Part shown: one piece after another, positions 58,779-64,000 of the stretch | Layout: the number at the start of each line of letters is the position of its first letter | Numbering within the stretch: the first letter of the stretch is position 1 | DNA from: Novosphingobium sp. | GTDB lineage: Bacteria > Pseudomonadota > Alphaproteobacteria > Sphingomonadales > Sphingomonadaceae | NCBI RefSeq assembly: GCF_030696665.1 | Contig: NZ_JAUYRV010000028.1 | Span: 124,001 to 188,000 of the forward strand | Direction of reading: 5' to 3' | DNA length: 64,000 nt | Notes under the pieces: model-generated | Told to the model about the DNA's origin: nothing | Database searches by the model: none | What the model saw: only the letters and a program-made list of their open reading frames with translations | Translations under genes and position numbers: made by a program

Positions 58779-60929
58779 ATGGCCAGACGGGATATTCCCC
58801 GCCGCCCCGATGGCGGCCGGTCCGATCCGCAACCCAAAAGTGGCTCCAGACTGATGCGCTGGCTGCGCAGTCTGTTGATGTGGGGCACCGGCTTTGCGCT
58901 GCTGGGGATCATCACGCTGGTGGTGGCCGTGGCGGTTACCATGCGGTCGCTGCCGGGCTACCAGGAACTGAAGTCCAGCCAGACCGGGCAGATGATCGTG
59001 GTGCGCGCCGCCGATGGCACGGAAATCGTCACGCTCGGGCCGAGTTACGGCAAGTGGGTGCCGTATGAGCGCATTCCGCAGCCGATGCGCGAAGCGATGA
59101 TTTCGGTCGAGGACCGGCGCTATCGCAGCCATTGGGGCGTCGATCCCATCGGTATCGTGCGATCACTGATGGTGCGCGTGGAAAGCGGCAGCTGGAAGCA
59201 GGGCGGATCAACGATCACGCAGCAGTTGGCGCGCAACATCTTCCTGAACAACACCAAGACCTTCGCTCGCAAGGCGCGGGAATGGGTGCTGGCGCTGGCA
59301 CTGGAGCAGAAGTTCTCGAAGGACCAGATCCTCGAGCTTTACCTGAACAAGGTCTATTTCGGCGGCGGGGCTTATGGCATCGACAGCGCCGCGCGAAAAT
59401 TCTTTGGCCATTCGGGCGAGGAAATCACCCTGCCCGAAGCTGCGATCATTGCAGGTTTGGTCAAGGCCCCCTCACGCTATTCGCCGACGGCCGATGCCAA
59501 GGCCGCTGTTGGCCGCGCGGGCGTGGTGCTGCAGACGATGGAGTCCAACGGCTACCTGACCGCGCAGGAAGCGCAAGGCGTGGACCTGAAGAAGGTCAAG
59601 ATGGTGGAGGACCGGGCCGGGCAGAACTCCGCGCGCTACTTCACCGATTGGGCCTTGCCGCAGCTGGACATCATCCTGCCCGAAAACGACCAGCCCATCG
59701 AAGTGTGGACCACGCTCGATCCAGTGATGCAGAAAGCGGCGACCAGCGCGATTGCCGGGTTTGCCCCCAAGGGCGCACAGGGCGCACTGGTTTCGCTCGA
59801 CCGTGATGGCGCGGTGCTGGCGATGGTCGGCGGCACTGACTACCTCTCATCGAACTACAACCGCGCGGTAAATGCCGTGCGCCAGCCGGGATCGGCTTGG
59901 AAGTTGTTCGTCTATCTCACTGCGCTGGAAGCCGGCTACACGCCGGACGACCGCGTGGTGGATGAGCCGGTGACGATCGAGGGCTGGACCCCGCGCAACG
60001 ATGGCGGGCGCTATGCCGGCGAAATCGATCTGCGCACTGCCTTTGCCTATTCCAAGAATACCGTGGCGGCCCAGCTGGGCAACGAGGTGGGCTTTGGCCA
60101 AGTGGCCAACATGGCGCGGCGGTTTGGCATCACCACCCCGATCAACACACTGCCCTCGATGGTTCTGGGATCGTCCGAGGCGCGCGTGATCGACATGGTG
60201 CGCGCTTTCGCATCGGTTCAGGCCAAAGGCATGTCGGTCATGCCCTATGGCATTCGCAAGGTAACGACGACCGAGGGCGAGCTGCTTTATCAATACCGGC
60301 CCGAATCGTCGCAGCAACTGGTGCCGAGTTATGTTGCGGCGGGCATGACCGATCTGATGCAGACGGCGGTCAACATCGGCACGGGCCGTGCGGCGCAGAT
60401 CGGGCGACCGGTGGCCGGAAAGACCGGGACGACCTCGTCCAACAAAGACGGCTGGTTCTTGGGCTTTTCCAGCGGGATTACCACCGGGGTGTGGATGGGG
60501 CGTGACGATGCCAAGGCCGTGCCCGGCCTGCAGGGCGGTGCGGCCCCCGCGCGCGCCTTTGCCGCTTATATGAAGGTTGCCACGGCCAAGCGACCGGTCG
60601 AAAAGTTCGATACCGAATTGAAGCTGCCGCAATGGCAGCTTGAGCCTGATGACGAGGCGATGCTGGGCAATCCCGACGACTATTTCTATGTCGACGAGCA
60701 GGGCAATCTGGTCGATCCGGCACGGCGGCGGGGCGGCGAAGAGGAAGACAATGTCTTCAATCCCGATGCCCTGCCTGAAGACCCGCAACTGGACGTTCCA
60801 CAGGCCGCCAATGACGATTTTCTCAGCCGCGCCACTGGTCGGCGGGACAACGAGACCGCACCATCGGTGAACGTCCCGCGCGTGCGCCCGGTTCCGCCGC
60901 AACGGCCGCCGTCGAACACGAATCCCTGA
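58779..60929 (+). CDS. Class A penicillin-binding protein (PBP1A-like)
   Basis: ISVEDRRYRSHWGVDPIGIVRS; QGGSTITQQLARNIFL; LYLNKVYFGGGAYGIDSAARKFFG; SxxK PGSAWKLFVYLTAL; SKN; KTGTTSSNKDGWF. Confidence 0.96.
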   Translation: MARRDIPRRPDGGRSDPQPKSGSRLMRWLRSLLMWGTGFALLGIITLVVAVAVTMRSLPGYQELKSSQTGQMIVVRAADGTEIVTLGPSYGKWVPYERIPQPMREAMISVEDRRYRSHWGVDPIGIVRSLMVRVESGSWKQGGSTITQQLARNIFLNNTKTFARKAREWVLALALEQKFSKDQILELYLNKVYFGGGAYGIDSAARKFFGHSGEEITLPEAAIIAGLVKAPSRYSPTADAKAAVGRAGVVLQTMESNGYLTAQEAQGVDLKKVKMVEDRAGQNSARYFTDWALPQLDIILPENDQPIEVWTTLDPVMQKAATSAIAGFAPKGAQGALVSLDRDGAVLAMVGGTDYLSSNYNRAVNAVRQPGSAWKLFVYLTALEAGYTPDDRVVDEPVTIEGWTPRNDGGRYAGEIDLRTAFAYSKNTVAAQLGNEVGFGQVANMARRFGITTPINTLPSMVLGSSEARVIDMVRAFASVQAKGMSVMPYGIRKVTTTEGELLYQYRPESSQQLVPSYVAAGMTDLMQTAVNIGTGRAAQIGRPVAGKTGTTSSNKDGWFLGFSSGITTGVWMGRDDAKAVPGLQGGAAPARAFAAYMKVATAKRPVEKFDTELKLPQWQLEPDDEAMLGNPDDYFYVDEQGNLVDPARRRGGEEEDNVFNPDALPEDPQLDVPQAANDDFLSRATGRRDNETAPSVNVPRVRPVPPQRPPSNTNP

Positions 60930-61012
60930 ACCTTTTCAGGCACTCGTTCGTTGGGACTCCTGATGAAGGCATCGCCAATGACGGCGGGGCCTTCGCCGAG
61001 AGGAGACGGGCA

Positions 61013-61255
61013 ATGGGCTTGTTGCAATGGGCTGTCGCGGGTGCGGCGGGATATGGAATCTGGCGTGTGATGCAAAAGCAGAAGGAGGAACATTCCCCCG
61101 CTGCCTTTGCTGAGGGCGAAAATTCGGGCGGGAATTTCTCGCAAGTTCGCTCAGCCGGGGTTGAAGGCATGCGGTCAAATCCAAAGCGCTGGGACAAGGT
61201 TGACGAAGCCTCGGACGAAAGCTTCCCGGCCAGCGACCCACCTTCGACGTATTGA
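61013..61255 (+). CDS. Small protein of unknown function with N-terminal hydrophobic segment
   Basis: MGLLQWAVAGAAGYGIWRVMQKQ...VDEASDESFPASDPPSTY; flanked by a terminator. Confidence 0.65.
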   Translation: MGLLQWAVAGAAGYGIWRVMQKQKEEHSPAAFAEGENSGGNFSQVRSAGVEGMRSNPKRWDKVDEASDESFPASDPPSTY

Positions 61256-61268
61256 ACCAAACAAAAAA

Positions 61269-61297
61269 GGGCCGCCCCGGAAGGAGCGGCCCTTTTT
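61269..61297. terminator. Bidirectional intrinsic terminator
   Basis: GGGCCGC-CCCGGAAGGA-GCGGCCC flanked by A6 and T5. Confidence 0.9.
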
Positions 61298-61328
61298 CGT
61301 TGCGCTGCGGCGCCCGATCAACGCCCGT

Positions 61329-62867
61329 TTAGCGGATGCGCACCGGCGTGTAGATCGGCTGCTGGCCACGACGCTGGATGCGCAGCAGCACGGCTTCGCG
61401 GCCCTCGGTCTTGGCTGTGCGGACGATCTTTTCGAAGTCCGCCACGCTCGCCACCGCGATGTAATTGGCCGAAAGTACGATGTCGCCGCGCTGAAGACCC
61501 TTGGCCGCAGCATCGGAAGATGCGCTGACCGCGGAGATCACCACGCCCTTGGTATCTTCACCCACGCCAAGCTGGCGCGCGATTTGCGCGTTCAGCGGGA
61601 TTGCGGCGATGCCAAGGTTGGCTTGCAGTGCGCCCGGACCCTGCTGCTGTTGCGGCTGGTTTTCGGCGAAGCTGTCTTCGTCCGGCGCGGCATCGGGATC
61701 GAAGCTCTGCTGGGCGAGTTCCTCTTCGGTCGGGCGCTTGCCCACCACGGCCTGCACCGTCAGTCGCTGCCCGTTGCGGAGCAGTTCCACCGGAATGCGC
61801 TTTCCGGGCATGGCGTTGGCCACGATGAACGACAGTGTCTGATCGGGCGTCACATCCTTGCCATCGACCTTAACCACGACGTCACCCGCCTGGATGCCAG
61901 CCTTGGCTGCGGCCTGGTTCGGCTCAACCGCCTGGATGAACTCACCGCGTTTCTTGGGCAGGCCCAGCGATGCCGCAAGATCATCGGACAGTGCCTGAAT
62001 GCGCACGCCAAGGTAGCCGCGCTCAATCGCCTGACCCGCACGCAGCTTGTCCACGATCGGCGCGGCAATCTCTGCCGGAATGGCAAAGCCGATGCCGACT
62101 GAGCCGCCCGTGGGCGAGAAGATGGCGTTGTTGATGCCGATGACGTTGCCTGCCATGTCGAACATCGGACCGCCCGAATTGCCCCGGTTGATCGAAGCAT
62201 CGGTCTGCAGATAACGGTCATAGGCCGAACCCGAACCGGTGTTGCGATAGACTGCCGAGACGATGCCCTGCGTCACCGTGCCGCCAAGTCCGAACGGGTT
62301 GCCGATGGCGATGACCCAGTCACCCACGCGCGCTAGACGCGAATCGCCGAACTTGACGAACGGGAAGGCCTTGGGCGCGCTGATCTTCAGCACGGCAAGA
62401 TCCGATGCGGCGTCCTTGCCCACCAGCTTGGCGGGATATTCGGTGCCATCAGGCGTGGTCACGGTGATCGATTCAACCTCGCCCTGCCCGTCAGCGGTGA
62501 TGACGTGGTTGTTGGTCACGACATAGCCGTCGGCCGAGATGATGAAGCCCGAACCCAGCGACTGCGCTTCGCGCGTCTGTGGTCCGCCGCCCTGTCCGCC
62601 GCCGAACAGATCGCCAAAGGGCGTTCCGGCGAACGGGTTGTTGTTCTGCACCTTCACGCGCTGGCGGGTGGAGATGTTCACCACCGCAGGCTGCAATTGC
62701 TGCGTCAGATCGGCAAAGCTGGACGGCGCGCCCGCACGGGGAACGACAGTCCGCATCTCGGACTGGTCATTCTGCGCAACTTGTGCGCCAGCGGGAAGGC
62801 CTGTCACCAGGGTCAGTGCGCTGCCTGCAAGCAGCAGCGCCGAAGTCACACCATAAGCGTATCGCAC
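61329..62867 (-). CDS. Do-family serine endopeptidase (DegP/HtrA-like)
   Basis: SGFIISADGYVVTNNHVITADG; SDLAVLKI; DASINRGNSGGPMFDMAGNVIGINNAIFS; two PDZ-like regions; GTG start (VRYAYG). Confidence 0.96.
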   Translation of the reverse strand: MRYAYGVTSALLLAGSALTLVTGLPAGAQVAQNDQSEMRTVVPRAGAPSSFADLTQQLQPAVVNISTRQRVKVQNNNPFAGTPFGDLFGGGQGGGPQTREAQSLGSGFIISADGYVVTNNHVITADGQGEVESITVTTPDGTEYPAKLVGKDAASDLAVLKISAPKAFPFVKFGDSRLARVGDWVIAIGNPFGLGGTVTQGIVSAVYRNTGSGSAYDRYLQTDASINRGNSGGPMFDMAGNVIGINNAIFSPTGGSVGIGFAIPAEIAAPIVDKLRAGQAIERGYLGVRIQALSDDLAASLGLPKKRGEFIQAVEPNQAAAKAGIQAGDVVVKVDGKDVTPDQTLSFIVANAMPGKRIPVELLRNGQRLTVQAVVGKRPTEEELAQQSFDPDAAPDEDSFAENQPQQQQGPGALQANLGIAAIPLNAQIARQLGVGEDTKGVVISAVSASSDAAAKGLQRGDIVLSANYIAVASVADFEKIVRTAKTEGREAVLLRIQRRGQQPIYTPVRIR

Positions 62868-62950
62868 GTGGCCTGGTCCTCTTTGTATCAATGTGCGCCG
62901 GGGGCGGCGGTGTTTGAGTCACTCGAAATCGATTCAGCGGTTTTGCGATG

Positions 62951-62975
62951 AACGGACTTTGAATGACGCTGTTCC
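62951..62975 (-). promoter_or_regulatory. Candidate EcfG (general stress response) promoter
   Basis: Minus strand GGAAC-AGCGTCATTCAAAGTC-CGTT (16-nt spacer), about 84 nt upstream of the DegP-like start. Confidence 0.6.
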
Positions 62976-63006
62976 ATTTTGTTCAGCAAAAGGGTTGGGG
63001 CGGTCC

Positions 63007-63858
63007 CTACTTGCCCTTGAACTGCTTCAGGTACTCGTTGTCGGGCGACAGCACGATCGAGGTGCTTGAACCCTTTTGCGCGAACGTCGTGTCATAGCTC
63101 TGCATCGCGCGGTAGAAATCGTAGAACGCCGGATCCTTGTTGAAGGCGTCGGCATACGTCTTGGCAGCGGTAGCTTCTGCAGTGGCGCGGATGATCTGCG
63201 CCTGCTTCTGGCCCTGCGCGCGGATCGTGGCGGCTTCCTGCTGGCGCGCGGTGGCCATACGGGTGAACGCGGATTCAAGCGGCGTGCCTTCGGGAAGATC
63301 GGCGCGCTTGATCCGCACATCGATGATCTGCGCGCCATATTCGCGCGCCTCACGATCAAGCCCTTGACGGATCTGCTCCATCGCGCGGCCACGGTCTGCG
63401 GTCAGTAGTGAGCCGAACGTGCGCTTGCCCAGTTCCTGCCGCAGCGCCGAGTTCATGATCGGCTGAAGCTGCAAGGCCACGCGTTCGGTCGTTCCGGCGG
63501 TCTGCACCATGCGCACCGGATCGATGATGCGGAAACGTGCGAAGGCGTCCACTTCAAGGCGGCGCTGGTCGGCTGAAAGCACCTGCTGACGCTCCATGTC
63601 CAGATCGAGGATGCGTTTGTCGACCTCGACCACCTGTTCCATGAACGGGATACGCCAGATCACGCCCGCGCCGGTCTGGCCGAAATCGGCGTCCGGCTTG
63701 AAGCGGTTGACCACGCGATCGGGCTGGCCGAGCCGCACGATCACCGCCTGCGTCGATTCGTCCACCACCTTGAGGCAGCTGGCGGCGGCCAGCAGGGCGA
63801 TGATCGCCGCGATGATGACGGCCTTCTGTTCCTGCCAGAATGTTTGCAAAGCGGTCAT
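63007..63858 (-). CDS. hflC: HflC, protease modulator (SPFH family)
   Basis: ESTQAVIVRLGQPDRVVN; RIPFMEQVVEVDKRILDLD; ARQQEAATIRAQGQKQAQIIRATAEATAAKTYADAFNKDPAFYDFYRAMQSYDTTF. Confidence 0.96.
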   Translation of the reverse strand: MTALQTFWQEQKAVIIAAIIALLAAASCLKVVDESTQAVIVRLGQPDRVVNRFKPDADFGQTGAGVIWRIPFMEQVVEVDKRILDLDMERQQVLSADQRRLEVDAFARFRIIDPVRMVQTAGTTERVALQLQPIMNSALRQELGKRTFGSLLTADRGRAMEQIRQGLDREAREYGAQIIDVRIKRADLPEGTPLESAFTRMATARQQEAATIRAQGQKQAQIIRATAEATAAKTYADAFNKDPAFYDFYRAMQSYDTTFAQKGSSTSIVLSPDNEYLKQFKGK

Positions 63859-63859
63859 C

Positions 63860-64000
63860 TTACTGCCCTCCTGCGGCGGCGGCGGGGGCTGCTGGTTCGG
63901 TGCGCTTCAATGCGGGCAGCGGCAGATAGGTCTGCACGCCGGGCGCTTCTAGCACGACCTTGTCGGTCTGGCTCAGCACACGCTCCATCGTTTCGTAATA
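63860..64000 (-). CDS. hflK: HflK C-terminus, partial (runs off window)
   Basis: Translation of window edge ...YYETMERVLSQTDKVVLEAPGVQTYLPLPALKRTEPAAPAAAAGGQ*; immediately upstream of hflC. Confidence 0.85.
   Translation of the reverse strand, partial: YYETMERVLSQTDKVVLEAPGVQTYLPLPALKRTEPAAPAAAAGGQ

Noticed and set aside
60926-60941. CCTGAA-CCTT-TTCAGG hairpin after the PBP gene as terminator
   Set aside because: Only 6-bp stem and no T-tract; insufficient support.
60927-60952. TGAAC-N17-CGTT upstream of the small protein at 61013 as EcfG promoter
   Set aside because: Mismatch in the strongly conserved first G of GGAAC; too weak to claim.
1-64000. CRISPR arrays, toxin-antitoxin pairs, phage or anti-phage systems
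   Set aside because: No regularly spaced repeats, no Cas, integrase, capsid or recognisable defence genes seen on either strand.

Overview
This 64 kb window looks like an ordinary chromosomal segment of a GC-rich alphaproteobacterium, probably a sphingomonad such as Novosphingobium (inferred from gene content: three TonB-dependent receptors, MipZ, a PopZ-like DUF2497 protein, UrcA and CC_3452-type proteins). I saw no phage, transposase, integrase, CRISPR array or rRNA. About 50 coding regions are supported, plus one tRNA-Leu(TAA), several hairpin terminators and several candidate regulatory sites. Main neighbourhoods: a LytTR/LytS two-component pair; class I fumarase; pcm-like/tolC/popZ-like; a TonB receptor + FCD-GntR locus divergent from an HMG-lyase/HyuA/HyuB/CoA-transferase catabolic cluster; purD/xseA/M23; a TonB receptor divergent from two overlapping 2OG-Fe(II) oxygenase genes; a GT-C/GtrA/FAD oxidoreductase envelope cluster; a tandem PilZ protein; a TonB receptor + beta-propeller phytase operon; a long same-strand run mipZ / membrane J-protein / phosphomannomutase / HscC-like Hsp70 / J-like protein / Lhr-like helicase; panC; and degP/hflC/hflK at the right edge. 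Best leads: (1) a perfect TTGTATACAA palindrome in the divergent promoter of the HyuAB/HMG-lyase/TonB cluster; (2) an 11-bp-phased, Pho-box-like array upstream of the phytase/TonB operon; (3) an HscC-type Hsp70 coupled to a J-like protein without an HPD motif, in a run headed by mipZ; (4) an EcfG-type promoter upstream of degP; (5) two facing TTAACCAT CtrA-like half-sites; (6) a PCMT-like protein with an eroded SAM motif; (7) a LytS-type kinase with a very large Pro/Ala-rich predicted periplasmic insert. All calls were made by eye without database searches.
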